40,345 nt of DNA from UBA4656 sp002405525 (GCA_036723735.1 DAIMGT010000032.1:1-40345), one strand, 5' to 3'; shown: positions 1-8,336, counted from the stretch's first letter. Made by a program: numbers and translations. Notes: generated by a model from the letters alone, not told the origin.

Positions 1-1170
1 GCCAACAACGCCGAGATCGACGTGATCTGGGACCGGTTCCAGCAGACGCTGGAGCCGCTACGCGAGTCGCTGAACAAGTCCCTGAACAAGACCTGGCAGG
101 AATGGGAGATCCCGCGCGAGGCCGACCCCAAGTGGCCGGCCGCAGCCAGGCCGGCGCACGCCGACTGGTGGCAGCAGCGCATCGCCCGCCAGAAGGAGAT
201 CGACGCGTCCATCGCCGCCAAGGCGGAGTCGGAGTACCTCTACGACAAGCCCTACGAAGACAGGAAGAAGGTTCGCGTCGCCGGCCCCTTCACCGTCGAG
301 AGCCTGTCCCCGCACCGCGTGCTCGGCGTCGACGAGAACGACGAGCTGATCGATGGCGCCGCCGACGGCCGGGGCGACTACGGCCCCGAGCGCAACTTCA
401 TTGCCATCATTCTCGACACGCTTAAGACCGCCGGCGTGCAGCAGGCGCACAAACAGGACAAGATCAACTTCACCGCGCTCACGCCCTGGCCGGGCGAACT
501 GGTCTGCGCCGAAGGCCGCTACATTGAAGGTCACACCGAAAGGCGCGCCGCCGTCTTCATCGGCCCCGAGTTCGGTACCGTCGCCCGGCCCGACCTCGTC
601 GACGCGGCCAAGGAAGCCGCCGAAGCCGGCTTCGACGTGCTCATCGCCTGCGCCTTCAACTACGACGCCCATGCCAGCGAATTCGCCAAACTCGGCCGCA
701 TCCCCGTGCTCAAGGCGCGCATGAACGCCGACCTGCACATGGCCGAAGACCTGAAGAACACCGGCAAGGGCAACCTGTTCGTCGTGTTCGGCGAACCCGA
801 CATCGAGATCCTCGACGCCGGCCCCGACGGCCAACCCGGCCAGTTGCGCGTCAAGGTCAACGGCGTCGACGTCTTCCACCCCAACACCGGCGAAGTTCGC
901 AGCGACGGCCCCGACGGCATCGCCTGCTGGTTCGTCGACACCGACTACAACGAAGAATCCTTCTTCGTCCGCCACGCCTACTTCCTCGGCGCCAACGACC
1001 CCTACAAGGCCCTCAAGACCACCCTCAAGGCCGAAATCGACCCCGACGCCTGGGCCACCCTCAACAGTGCGATCTCCCGCCCCTTCGACAAGCCCACCTC
1101 CGGCCGCATCGCGGTCAAGGTGATCAATCACCTCGGCGATGAGGTGATGAAGGTGTTCAAGGTGCCGTGA
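1..1170 (+). CDS. Site-specific DNA-methyltransferase (adenine type), C-terminal part, 5'-truncated by window edge
   Basis: The frame is open from the first base, so the gene starts upstream of the window; the GTG at 22 is only the first in-window start codon. About 389 codons are present. The text resembles the C-terminal region of the large (~900-1000 residue) type III-like Mod/COG2189 methyltransferases: an Asn/Trp/Glu-rich linker, then segments like VAGPFTVESLSPHRV and an end with FVRHAYFLGAND, PFDKPTSGRIAVKVIN and EVMKVFKVP. The SAM-binding and DPPY/NPPY catalytic motifs are expected upstream and cannot be checked. A restriction or helicase partner is not downstream, where a lysR gene follows after 163 bp. 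It could belong to a type III restriction-modification system or another phage-defence locus; this is inferred from family resemblance only. Confidence 0.75.
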   Translation, partial: ANNAEIDVIWDRFQQTLEPLRESLNKSLNKTWQEWEIPREADPKWPAAARPAHADWWQQRIARQKEIDASIAAKAESEYLYDKPYEDRKKVRVAGPFTVESLSPHRVLGVDENDELIDGAADGRGDYGPERNFIAIILDTLKTAGVQQAHKQDKINFTALTPWPGELVCAEGRYIEGHTERRAAVFIGPEFGTVARPDLVDAAKEAAEAGFDVLIACAFNYDAHASEFAKLGRIPVLKARMNADLHMAEDLKNTGKGNLFVVFGEPDIEILDAGPDGQPGQLRVKVNGVDVFHPNTGEVRSDGPDGIACWFVDTDYNEESFFVRHAYFLGANDPYKALKTTLKAEIDPDAWATLNSAISRPFDKPTSGRIAVKVINHLGDEVMKVFKVP

Positions 1171-1333
1171 TGAGGGGCGAGGACTCAAACGCGCTGGAGC
1201 CGAAGTTCCTGGTGGAGAGCCGTCACGAGAGGCACGGCGGACGGACTCCGTGGGCGGAGTCTTCTTCGAGGCTGCTTGCATGTGCGTCAGTCGTCATCAG
1301 CCGCCGGCCCGGTCGTTGTGAGGGACATGCCCG

Positions 1334-2242
1334 ATGAGTGAACCGGACTTCGACTGGACCCTGATCCGGTCATTCCTTGCGGTCATGGAGGCCGGAAGCC
1401 TGCTGGGGGCATCGAAGCGCCTGCACACCACCCAGCCGACCATCGGCAGGCACATCGCCCAGCTGGAGTCCCAATTGGGATGCGCGCTGTTCGAGCGGAC
1501 GGGCCGCGGCCTGTCCCCGACTCGGGTGGCGCTCCGGATTGCCGAGGACGCCCAGAGAATGGCCGATGGCGCGCACGCCGTCGCCCGGGCCCTGTACAGC
1601 CTACGGGAGGACGTTTCCGGATCGGTGCGGATCAGTGCCAGCCAGACGATGGCCTACGTCGTCCTGCCGGAAATCGTCCAGCGCCTGCGGTCTGTGCATC
1701 CGCAGATCCACGTCGAGATCCAGTCGACCAACGCGGTGGCGAACCTGCTGCGGCGCGAGGCGGACATCGCCGTGCGGATGCTGGCTCCCGAGCAGGGCAG
1801 TGTGGTCGCGCGCAGGCTCGGGGTCTCCAAGGTCAGTGCGTATGCCTCCCGCGACTACTTCCAGCGTCGCGGCCAGCCGGTTCGTCCGGCGGAACTGCTG
1901 CAGCACGATCTGATCGGACTCATCGATGATGACGTACTGCTGCGCGGGTTCGCGGAGGGCGGCGTCATCGCGACTCGCGAAAACTTCCAGGTCAGAACCG
2001 ACGACCAGCTGGTGGTGTGGCAACTGGTCCGCGCGGGCCTGGGAATCGGATTCCTCACCGACAGCATCGCGCAGAGGGACCCGTCCCTGGTCCGGGTGCT
2101 GCCCGAGGTGGGGCCGGTCATGCCGGTCTGGCTGGTCGTGCACAACGAGATCCGTGGCAATCCGGCGATCAGGGTGGTCTTCGATTTCCTCGCGTCGGAA
2201 CTGGAACGCGAACTGGCCGCAGGCCGGGCGGCGGACGGGTGA
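1334..2242 (+). CDS. LysR-family transcriptional regulator
   Basis: 302 residues, the usual LTTR length. The N-terminal winged helix-turn-helix is clear (FLAVMEAGSLLGASKRL, TTQPTIGRHIAQLE, LFERTGRGLSPT, about residues 12-65), followed by the linker helix and a periplasmic-binding-protein-like effector domain (about 90-295) with segments such as VRISASQTMAYVVLPEIV and READIAVRML. The effector ligand cannot be read from sequence. LTTRs usually regulate a divergent neighbour, but upstream here is the end of the same-strand methyltransferase gene, and downstream (98 bp) is a lipoprotein gene. The target is therefore unclear. The start is the ATG that gives the canonical LTTR N-terminus. Confidence 0.9.
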   Translation: MSEPDFDWTLIRSFLAVMEAGSLLGASKRLHTTQPTIGRHIAQLESQLGCALFERTGRGLSPTRVALRIAEDAQRMADGAHAVARALYSLREDVSGSVRISASQTMAYVVLPEIVQRLRSVHPQIHVEIQSTNAVANLLRREADIAVRMLAPEQGSVVARRLGVSKVSAYASRDYFQRRGQPVRPAELLQHDLIGLIDDDVLLRGFAEGGVIATRENFQVRTDDQLVVWQLVRAGLGIGFLTDSIAQRDPSLVRVLPEVGPVMPVWLVVHNEIRGNPAIRVVFDFLASELERELAAGRAADG

Positions 2243-2340
2243 TGCGGGCCGTCGATGCGCCAGCCCCGTATAGCTGGCTTGCAGCTCTCGGGAATGGCAG
2301 CCGGGGGACGGCCGGATGAACATGGCCACTGGTTCCCCAT

Positions 2341-3189
2341 GTGAGCAACGCAATGGCCCGTTCCCTTCCGCTTCCTGTGGCGGCACTGATCCTGCCGTGC
2401 GCAGCCTTGATGTCCGCCTGTGCGACCGCGCCGAAAGGCGTCCCGGGCAGCCTGATCGCGCCGGATGCGCAGCTCGATCGGGAGCGTGATCGCCCCCAGT
2501 CGTCCCGGGAGCAACGCATCGACCGCGCGGCAATCGCGCGTTCAAGGACGCTGCGGATCGAGCCTCCCGCTTTCGCAGACGGTGCGGACGCCGACCTTTC
2601 GCCTCGTGAGCGCGACGTGATCCTCGCGGGCGTGGGGCGTGCCCTTTGCATGCGCAGCGCCAGTTTCTTCGAGCTCGTCGCCGCTGACCAGCCTGCGGAC
2701 ATCGCGCTGAGGAGCGAGATTACCGGTGTTGGCGTGACCAACCGTGGCTCGGCGGTCGTCTCCCTGGTCACGGGGGTGCTCTCGCCAGTGCCGTTCACAC
2801 CCCGCTGGCCGGCAGGCATGGGGGGCTTGAGCGTCGACGTGGTCGCCAGCACGGCGGACGGCTCCGATGTGCTCGCCCTGCGCTGGGCGCAGGGCGCCAA
2901 CGCCTTCACCACCAATGCGACGCCATCGAGGATCGGTGACGCCTACGCCCTTTCCGACGTCCTCGGCCGCGACGTTCGCGGCCTGCTGCGCGACCACGGC
3001 AATGGTCGACGCCGCGAGCGAGTCGATCAGTCGACGCAGCGAAAGAGCGAGGCCAATTGCGTCGCCTCCTTCGGCAAGATCGACACCGGCGTGCGCCTGG
3101 CGCGTTTTGCGCTGCCGCTGACGCCCGAGTTCGTCGAGCCGGAAGCCGGTGCGAGTGCGGCCGAGCAGTCCAGCCGCCCGGACCGGTAG
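2341..3189 (+). CDS. Predicted outer-membrane lipoprotein, DUF3313-like
   Basis: 282 residues from the GTG at 2341; an in-frame ATG at 2353 (residue 5) is an equally good start and neither has a strong ribosome-binding site. The N-terminus is a lipoprotein signal peptide: a hydrophobic stretch ending in LMSAC, so the lipidated Cys should be about residue 26. The body (ERDVILAGVGRALC, DIALRSEITGVGVTNRGSAVVS, LRWAQGANAF) resembles DUF3313 lipoproteins, whose function is unknown. The C-terminus is rich in Glu/Ala/Ser. It stands alone between a lysR gene and a convergent dehydrogenase gene. Confidence 0.7.
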   Translation: MSNAMARSLPLPVAALILPCAALMSACATAPKGVPGSLIAPDAQLDRERDRPQSSREQRIDRAAIARSRTLRIEPPAFADGADADLSPRERDVILAGVGRALCMRSASFFELVAADQPADIALRSEITGVGVTNRGSAVVSLVTGVLSPVPFTPRWPAGMGGLSVDVVASTADGSDVLALRWAQGANAFTTNATPSRIGDAYALSDVLGRDVRGLLRDHGNGRRRERVDQSTQRKSEANCVASFGKIDTGVRLARFALPLTPEFVEPEAGASAAEQSSRPDR

Positions 3190-3321
3190 CAGGGTGTCGG
3201 AAGCGCGCGTCACCGCGCTTTCCCGACCTCGGTGTCGCGCTTCACTCAGGAGCCGCTCCCGTGCATCGGTCGTCCGCGCGATCGATCCGCCGGGAGCACT
3301 GGTTCGGCGGCACTGCTTGTC

Positions 3322-3345
3322 CACATCCTCACATCCTCACATCCT
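3322..3345. repeat. Tandem 8-bp repeat CACATCCT x3, with a fourth nearby copy
   Basis: Three perfect head-to-tail copies of CACATCCT (3322-3329, 3330-3337, 3338-3345) lie in the 210-bp convergent gap 3190-3399. A fourth copy is at 3355-3362, followed by GTGTGAGG, which can pair with CCTCACA from the array. No U-rich terminator was seen in this gap. The array may form a weak stem or be a slippage-prone microsatellite; no function is claimed. Confidence 0.6.
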
Positions 3346-3399
3346 GCGCCGATCCACATCCTGCGTGTGAGGACGATGCGGCAGACGGCCGCCGCATCC

Positions 3400-4542
3400 T
3401 CATCCTCGGACGGCGTCACGCAGTGCTGTCGCCGCTGTCTTGCGCGATTCGGCGCGAGGATAGGCGACGCCTCCGCCTCCGTCACCGATCGGCGATGCCA
3501 GGTCGAGCACGAGCCGGCCCACGACCCGGCCCGATTCGATCAGGCGATGCGCCTCGACCGCCTCATCCAGCCTGAACACGGTCTGCACGCGTGGTGAGAT
3601 GCGGCCGTCCTCGAGCAGGCCGAACAGCGTGGTGAGGTCGTCCCGGAAATCGTCCGGACGCCGGACCCGACGCTGCACGATGTCGTAGAAGCTGATCCGC
3701 CGCGAGGTGCCCGGCCGGGAGGCCAGCCACTTGATCCGCAGGAAGTCGAAGGCGAAACCCAGCCGCGCCATCAGGCCCGGCTGCTGCCTGCCGTTCCTGC
3801 GGGCGTCGCGGAATGGCGCGCTGAAGCCCAGCACCACGAGCCTGCCGTCCGGTGCGAGCCGCGACGTGACGGAAGAGAGCGCCTCGCCTCTGGCGGCGTC
3901 GATGATTACCCTGAAGCCCTTGCGCTCGCGCGCAAGCCGGTCCAGTTTCCCTGCTGAATCGGGTTCGTCATAGGCAACGAATGCCGCGCCCAGGCCGTTC
4001 ACGATCCGCTCGCGCCGGGCCGATGCGACGCCGACCGCCGGCAGGCCGAAGGCCCGACAGAGGTCGAGCGCGGCCATGCCCACGGCGCCGGTGGCTCCGT
4101 AGACCAGGACCTGGTCGCCCCGCTTGGCCTCGGCTTCGCGGAAGAGGGCCTGATGTGCGGTCAGATAGCTCAGGACCAGCGGTTCCGCCCGCGTCGCGTC
4201 GAGCCGTTGCGGCACGGCAACCAGCGTGGCGGCCGGTCGCACCAGGTGGGTCGTGTTGCCGCCGGTCTGGATGAGATCGGCGACGCGGTCGCCGACGCGC
4301 CATCGGGCCACGCCCGGGCCCACACTGTCGATGCGGCCGATGAAGTCGTAGCCCGGAGTCAGGGGCAGGCGGAGCTTGAGCACCGGATAGAGATTGCGGC
4401 GGATGAGCGTGTCGGTGAAGGCAAGGCTCGACGCCTCGACCCGGACCCGCACCTCGCCCGGGCCCGGCTCCGGCGGCGCTTCGTCGTCCACCAGCCGGAT
4501 GACTTCCGGGGCACCGAAGGCCCGCAGTTCCAGTCGTCTCAC
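3400..4542 (-). CDS. Medium-chain dehydrogenase/reductase (quinone oxidoreductase-like)
   Basis: 380 residues from a GTG start at 4542, preceded by AAGGGG about 8 nt upstream. The N-terminal GroES-like domain has GPGEVRVRVEASSLAFTDTL and PLTPGYDFIGRIDSVGPGV. The Rossmann domain has LVYGATGAVGMAALDL (GxGxxG-type NAD(P) loop) near residues 145-160. It lacks the Cys cluster of zinc-dependent alcohol dehydrogenases, so it belongs with zinc-independent quinone oxidoreductase/VAT-1-type enzymes that probably reduce an enone or quinone with NAD(P)H. It sits 17 bp downstream of the membrane-protein gene ending at 4560 and is probably co-transcribed with it. The frame runs open upstream of 4542, but that part overlaps the neighbour and is not protein-like. 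Confidence 0.85.
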   Translation of the reverse strand: MRRLELRAFGAPEVIRLVDDEAPPEPGPGEVRVRVEASSLAFTDTLIRRNLYPVLKLRLPLTPGYDFIGRIDSVGPGVARWRVGDRVADLIQTGGNTTHLVRPAATLVAVPQRLDATRAEPLVLSYLTAHQALFREAEAKRGDQVLVYGATGAVGMAALDLCRAFGLPAVGVASARRERIVNGLGAAFVAYDEPDSAGKLDRLARERKGFRVIIDAARGEALSSVTSRLAPDGRLVVLGFSAPFRDARRNGRQQPGLMARLGFAFDFLRIKWLASRPGTSRRISFYDIVQRRVRRPDDFRDDLTTLFGLLEDGRISPRVQTVFRLDEAVEAHRLIESGRVVGRLVLDLASPIGDGGGGVAYPRAESRKTAATALRDAVRG

Positions 4543-4559
4543 GCCCGTGCCCCTTGCCC

Positions 4560-5300
4560 TCAAGCGGGCCGCTCCAGCGCGCGCCGCACGAACAGCACAC
4601 CGAGGGCCATGAACCAGAGCTGGATCCCCGTCGTGGAAACCACGATCGAGACCGGCGGCGCGATCCCGAACAGTTCGAGACCGGGCAGGGCCACGAGCAC
4701 TCCGGCGAACAGCCCCGTCACTCCCGCCCACGCCGGCAGCCGCCGGTCGCGCAGGATCACGAGGCTGGCGGCGACGGCCCAGATCGCGGCGAAGGCGGCG
4801 ACGCCCAGTGACTCCCCGATGGCGCCGCCCCATGCATTGATGGCGGACTGCATGGTCTCGATCGCGGCGCGGCCTTCCGCGGACAGGCTGGGGTCGGCGT
4901 GGGCCTCGGCCAGGGCCGCGCTCCCCGTCAGCCAGCGCACGATGCCAATCGTCCGTGCGAGCGCGGAGGCCGCCGCCGCGCCGATGGCGATGAGCGCCAG
5001 CGCGCCGAGCGGGCCGGGACGCGCCGCCAGGCGAACGGTCAGGACCCCGGACACCAGGAAGAGCAGCGAGTAGCCGAGATACAGCCCATAACCCAGCCGC
5101 ACGCTGTCAAGCTGCTCGCGCAGCAGCGGCAACATCTGCGCCGGCCGAAAGTCGAGGCTGTCCGGCCATTGGATCGCGCCCCCCAGCACGGCCATCGGCG
5201 CGAAGATGCCCAGTCCCTGCAGGAGCAGGATGCCTCCGGCCGCCAACAGAAGACTGCGGGGAATCGTCCGGTCGCTGCCGGGAATCTCGGGTGGTGCCAT
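4560..5300 (-). CDS. Multi-pass membrane protein (DUF4386-like)
   Basis: 246 residues from the ATG at 5300, chosen because GGAG lies about 7 nt upstream; an in-frame ATG at 5345 would add 15 Arg/Pro-rich residues. About six hydrophobic segments are visible (for example SLLLAAGGILLLQGLGIF, LYLGYSLLFLVSGVLTV, GVAAFAAIWAVAASLVI, IQLWFMALGVLFV). Layout and length resemble DUF4386 membrane proteins of unknown function. It is the first gene of a probable two-gene unit with the dehydrogenase 17 bp downstream. Confidence 0.65.
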   Translation of the reverse strand: MAPPEIPGSDRTIPRSLLLAAGGILLLQGLGIFAPMAVLGGAIQWPDSLDFRPAQMLPLLREQLDSVRLGYGLYLGYSLLFLVSGVLTVRLAARPGPLGALALIAIGAAAASALARTIGIVRWLTGSAALAEAHADPSLSAEGRAAIETMQSAINAWGGAIGESLGVAAFAAIWAVAASLVILRDRRLPAWAGVTGLFAGVLVALPGLELFGIAPPVSIVVSTTGIQLWFMALGVLFVRRALERPA

Positions 5301-5619
5301 GGACGTGCTCCGATCGGTGGGTCTGGGATGGGAACGGGGTGCCACGGTCGTTGGAGTCGGCCTGCCGTGGGTCGTTGATCCTTGGCCGGCCGGCCGATCG
5401 AGCCGGGTTCGGCACGGTGCGCGGGCCGATCCGAACGCCGATCCGCCTGGATGATGGCGGCGCGCGGCCCGCGGGTGGGGGAGTCGTGGCCGGAACCAGT
5501 TCGGCGGCCGTGCTGTCGCCGAGCCAGCCCGCGACCGTTCCGCAGGGCGGCGAAGTGCCTGCGTGCTGGCTCGGCAGGTGCGATGCCTGCCGCGATGAAG
5601 TGGGGCGGCACGACGTTTC
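5301..5619. other. Intergenic region, 319 bp, no gene seen
   Basis: This lies between two minus-strand genes. It should hold the promoter of the membrane-protein gene starting at 5300 and the end of the lipoprotein hydrolase transcript. Frames read through it without protein-like composition. No terminator hairpin with a T-run, RNA gene or repeat was recognised. Confidence 0.5.
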
Positions 5620-6906
5620 TCAGTGGGATGCCACGCCCTCGCCCCAGCGACGGGCGCCCGCCTGGTCGAGAAACTCGCCGATCCGCCGCTCCAGGTCCGT
5701 GAAGTGAGGGTTGAACGTCGCCCGGGCGCCGGCCACGCCGGCAGGCGGCGTCTGGCCTCCGGCGCCGTACCAGACCTGCTCCGCCCGCCGGCAGGACTGC
5801 ACGTCGTCCTCCGGGCGGAAGGGCGCGCTACCGCAGTTGCGGTAGGTGCCCAGGACCCCGTAGTGCGGGTTTTGCGGTGAGATGTGGACCGCGAGGTGCG
5901 AGAGTCCGATCACCCTGAACGGGTCATGGGCGGCGGGGAGCCAGATCACGCGGTCGCCGGGGTTCCGTTCGCCCCGGTCGGAGTGATAGTTGACGAGCAC
6001 GCTTCGGGGATCGCGGGCGTTCGCATCGAAGAAACGCCGGTTCTTGGCGACGTCGATCACCTCGTCGTCCTCGCTCTGGACGACCAGCCAGGGCGTCCGT
6101 ACCGCACCCTGCCGCCTGACGCGGGAATCCATGCTGTCGATCAGCGCCATGGTGGAGGCGATGCCGCGCGTCGGCATTGCCTCGTACCGCGCGAACTCTT
6201 CGCGCGGATCGACGTCTAGCCACGGACGGAATACAGCGAGCCATCGTGCCTGGCGCGCAAGAAGGGAGGAGTTGATCCGGTAGGCTGGCGACAGGCCGAT
6301 TACCGCATCGACGTCGTCGGGCGCGTCGGCGGCCACGCTGAGCGCGAGGACGGCGCCGAGGGAGAAGCCCGCGACCACCACGAAGTTGCTCTCGCGTCCG
6401 GCCTGCGCTACGGCGGCCTCGACGTGATCGAGCCAGTCGTTGTGGTCGACCACCATCAGGTCCGCCGGCCGCGTACCGTGTCCTGGCAGCAACAGTACGC
6501 GCGACTCCAGGCACTGCCGAGAAAGCGACACCGCAAGGTCGCGCATGGCGAACGCAGTGTCGGACAGTCCGTGGACGAGGATCGCGATGCCGCGGGGCGC
6601 GCCGGAGGCGCATCCCTGGCTCGGCCGTATCCGGAAGGGCGCCACCAGGCTCAGTTCGATCGCCGCCTTCGTTGGATCGAAGGGCACCCGATGGTTGCGC
6701 AGCTCATCCGTGATGCCGGCGACGTAGGCGTCGAAATCGGCGGCGGGCGCCAGCGCCGACGGGTCGCTCCAGCCGGTGCTCACGAGTTCCGACGATGGCG
6801 CCGTAGTCCGCGTGGTGGCGCAGCCGAACAGCAAGGTGAGCAGGACGGCCCCGAGGGCGATTGCAGGCATCGAAAGACGCTTGGACCTTGGACGATCGTA
6901 GGACAC
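5620..6906 (-). CDS. Alpha/beta-hydrolase lipoprotein (serine esterase/lipase-like)
   Basis: 428 residues from a GTG at 6906 with GGGAG about 6 nt upstream; an in-frame ATG follows at residue 13. A lipoprotein signal ends in LLFGC (Cys29). The hydrolase fold is clear: ILVHGLSDT (oxyanion region, 109-117), LLPGHGTRPADL, and nucleophile elbow GFSLG (Ser182). A likely acid lies in QSEDDEVID and a His in GLSHLAVH. The protein is therefore probably a membrane-anchored serine hydrolase of the S33/lysophospholipase type facing the periplasm; the substrate is unknown. The C-terminal ~70 residues, with CGSAPFRPEDDVQSC, may hold a disulfide. It stands alone. Confidence 0.85.
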   Translation of the reverse strand: MSYDRPRSKRLSMPAIALGAVLLTLLFGCATTRTTAPSSELVSTGWSDPSALAPAADFDAYVAGITDELRNHRVPFDPTKAAIELSLVAPFRIRPSQGCASGAPRGIAILVHGLSDTAFAMRDLAVSLSRQCLESRVLLLPGHGTRPADLMVVDHNDWLDHVEAAVAQAGRESNFVVVAGFSLGAVLALSVAADAPDDVDAVIGLSPAYRINSSLLARQARWLAVFRPWLDVDPREEFARYEAMPTRGIASTMALIDSMDSRVRRQGAVRTPWLVVQSEDDEVIDVAKNRRFFDANARDPRSVLVNYHSDRGERNPGDRVIWLPAAHDPFRVIGLSHLAVHISPQNPHYGVLGTYRNCGSAPFRPEDDVQSCRRAEQVWYGAGGQTPPAGVAGARATFNPHFTDLERRIGEFLDQAGARRWGEGVASH

Positions 6907-7175
6907 GGGCCGCTCCCGGAAGAATCAAAGGAGCCCAGAATGTTGCCGATGGCCGAAACAGGACAAGCCTCGAAAGTGCATGCCTGCCTTGCAGGTTTGC
7001 CCGAGGTCCCGGAGGCGCCGCCCTCGCGCACGCCGCCGCGAGGGCTGCGACCGGGCGCTCGTGACGGTCAGGCCCCTCATCGCGCCGGAGCCCGAAGCGG
7101 CGCCGGACGCCCTCTGCAGCAGTTCGTTGCCGCACTGATTCCCGGCGGCCGAGTCGGTCCGGCCGGTGCCTCGGG

Positions 7176-8270
7176 TCAGTACCGCCGCAAGGCCGCCACC
7201 AGAACGCCCTGAATGGCCACCTGCTCCGGCCGGTAGCGCTGCGGGACATAGGCGGGGTTCTCGGCGTGCAGGACGACCTCGCCGGGGGTCTGCTCGATGC
7301 GCTTCAAGGTCGCCGCTTCGCCATCGATCAGGGCGACCACGGTCTCGCCGTTGCGGGCGTGCTGGCGCTGCTCGACCACCACCACGTCGCCGTCGAGGAT
7401 GCCGGCGTCGCGCATCGAATCGCCTTTCACGCGCAAGGCATAGCAGGGGCCGGGCACGCGCAGCCAGGCGGGCAGGGCGACGAGCTCGTCGCGGATCAAT
7501 GCCTCGATCGGGCGGCCGGCCGCGATGGCGCCGAGCATCGGCACGGCGCCTTCGGCGTCGTTGGCGGCGTCCATGAGGCGCACGCCGCGCTGCTTGCCGT
7601 TCATGGCCTCGACCAGGCCGGCTTCGACCAGGGCCACGACCTGCTTGTGCAGGGAGCCGCGCGAGGCGAGCCCGAGGTCCTTGCAGATCTCGCCCAGCGA
7701 GGGCGCGCGGTCGCCGCGGGCGCGGCGCTCGCGCAGGTAGATCAGGAGGTCGTGCTGGCGGCGGGTGAGCGGGGGCAGTCGCTCGGCGCCAGCCAGCGGG
7801 GCGGTGGCGCGGGAGCGCGCGGGCGCCGGCGTTGCCACCGCGGCGGGCGCGCTGACGCCACGCAGTGCCGGCGCCGCAGTCGGTGCAGGTTGCGCCGCTG
7901 ATGCCTCCGCCGGGGAAGGTTTCGGGGTCGACGCGGGGAGGGAAGGCGGCAGCATGCGGGCCACCGCCAGCGGCGGGGCGGGTGGCGTGGTGCTCTCCGT
8001 TCTCCTTTCGACAATCGACCGGGGCGCAGGTGCTGGCTCGGCCGAGGCGATCGCCTGGGGCGGTTCGGCCTTGACGAGCGGCGCCGCAGAGGCCGGAGAA
8101 CGATCGGAAACCGTATATTCTTCATCAGCTTGTGGGTCAATCCTCGACGCCGTCTCCGGCGCGGGTGCCGGCGCAGGCGCGCCCACGGACCACAGGTCCA
8201 GCTGCCGTTCGTCGGGCCCGGCGGCCTTGGCGCGGCCGCGTGTTTTCTTGCCGTCTTGTTTGTTCTCCAT
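7176..8270 (-). CDS. lexA: LexA-family SOS repressor with ~165-residue low-complexity N-terminal extension
   Basis: 364 residues versus about 200 for typical LexA. Residues 168-364 are LexA: a winged HTH (LTRRQHDLLIYL, APSLGEICKDLGL, SRGSLHKQVVALVEAGLV, about 168-232); an Ala-Gly self-cleavage site (A251-G252, in LGAIAAGRPIE); catalytic Ser285 (GDSM) and Lys323 (ATLKR), 38 residues apart as in the family. Residues 1-167 are a basic start (MENKQDGKKTRGRAK), a QLDLW motif at 23-27, then a Pro/Ala/Ser linker. The HTH recognition region differs from E. coli LexA, so a different operator is likely. The ATG at 8270 has AGAGG about 11 nt upstream. No internal start has better support (an ATG exists at residue 106), but the extension should be confirmed. 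It is divergent from the helicase gene with a 41-bp gap holding a candidate operator. Confidence 0.88.
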   Translation of the reverse strand: MENKQDGKKTRGRAKAAGPDERQLDLWSVGAPAPAPAPETASRIDPQADEEYTVSDRSPASAAPLVKAEPPQAIASAEPAPAPRSIVERRTESTTPPAPPLAVARMLPPSLPASTPKPSPAEASAAQPAPTAAPALRGVSAPAAVATPAPARSRATAPLAGAERLPPLTRRQHDLLIYLRERRARGDRAPSLGEICKDLGLASRGSLHKQVVALVEAGLVEAMNGKQRGVRLMDAANDAEGAVPMLGAIAAGRPIEALIRDELVALPAWLRVPGPCYALRVKGDSMRDAGILDGDVVVVEQRQHARNGETVVALIDGEAATLKRIEQTPGEVVLHAENPAYVPQRYRPEQVAIQGVLVAALRRY

Positions 8271-8284
8271 TGGTTTCGTAGCCT
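8256..8284 (+). promoter_or_regulatory. Predicted promoter of the mrfA-like helicase gene
   Basis: TTGTTT (8256-8261), a 17-bp spacer and TAGCCT (8279-8284) would start transcription near 8291, at the edge of the GTTC direct repeat. Each hexamer matches only three of six consensus positions. The element overlaps the first codons of lexA, as expected for two divergent genes only 41 bp apart. Confidence 0.25.
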
Positions 8285-8291
8285 CTGGGCA

Positions 8292-8306
8292 GAACCGGAC
8301 GGGAAC
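8292..8306 (-). promoter_or_regulatory. Candidate LexA operator, GTTC-N7-GTTC direct repeat
   Basis: On the minus strand the gap between lexA and the helicase gene reads GTTC CCGTCCG GTTC (plus strand GAAC at 8292-8295 and 8303-8306, spacer 7). This exactly matches the GTTC-N7-GTTC SOS box established for alphaproteobacterial LexA; it is unlike the E. coli (CTG-N10-CAG) or published Xanthomonas boxes. It is inside the 41-bp divergent gap and would cover the predicted start sites of both genes. That this LexA binds it is an inference. Confidence 0.55.
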
Positions 8307-8336
8307 ATGCTATGCCCAAGCTGTCCACCATGCCAG
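8307..8336 (-). promoter_or_regulatory. Predicted promoter of lexA
   Basis: The minus strand has CTGGCA at 8336-8331 (-35-like, 4 of 6), an 18-bp spacer, and TAGCAT at 8312-8307 (-10-like, 4 of 6). Transcription would begin near 8300, inside the GTTC direct repeat, so a bound repressor would block it. The match is moderate and GC-rich genomes tolerate weak promoters; treat as a prediction. Confidence 0.35.

Noticed and set aside
3322..3362. Possible CRISPR-like array
   Set aside because: Units are 8 bp, three of them without spacers, and no cas genes are present; a microsatellite is sufficient.
7955..7957. Internal ATG as the true lexA start (residue 106)
   Set aside because: It still leaves 62 low-complexity residues before the LexA domain, shows no better ribosome-binding site, and would put the promoter and operator over 300 bp away; kept only as an alternative.
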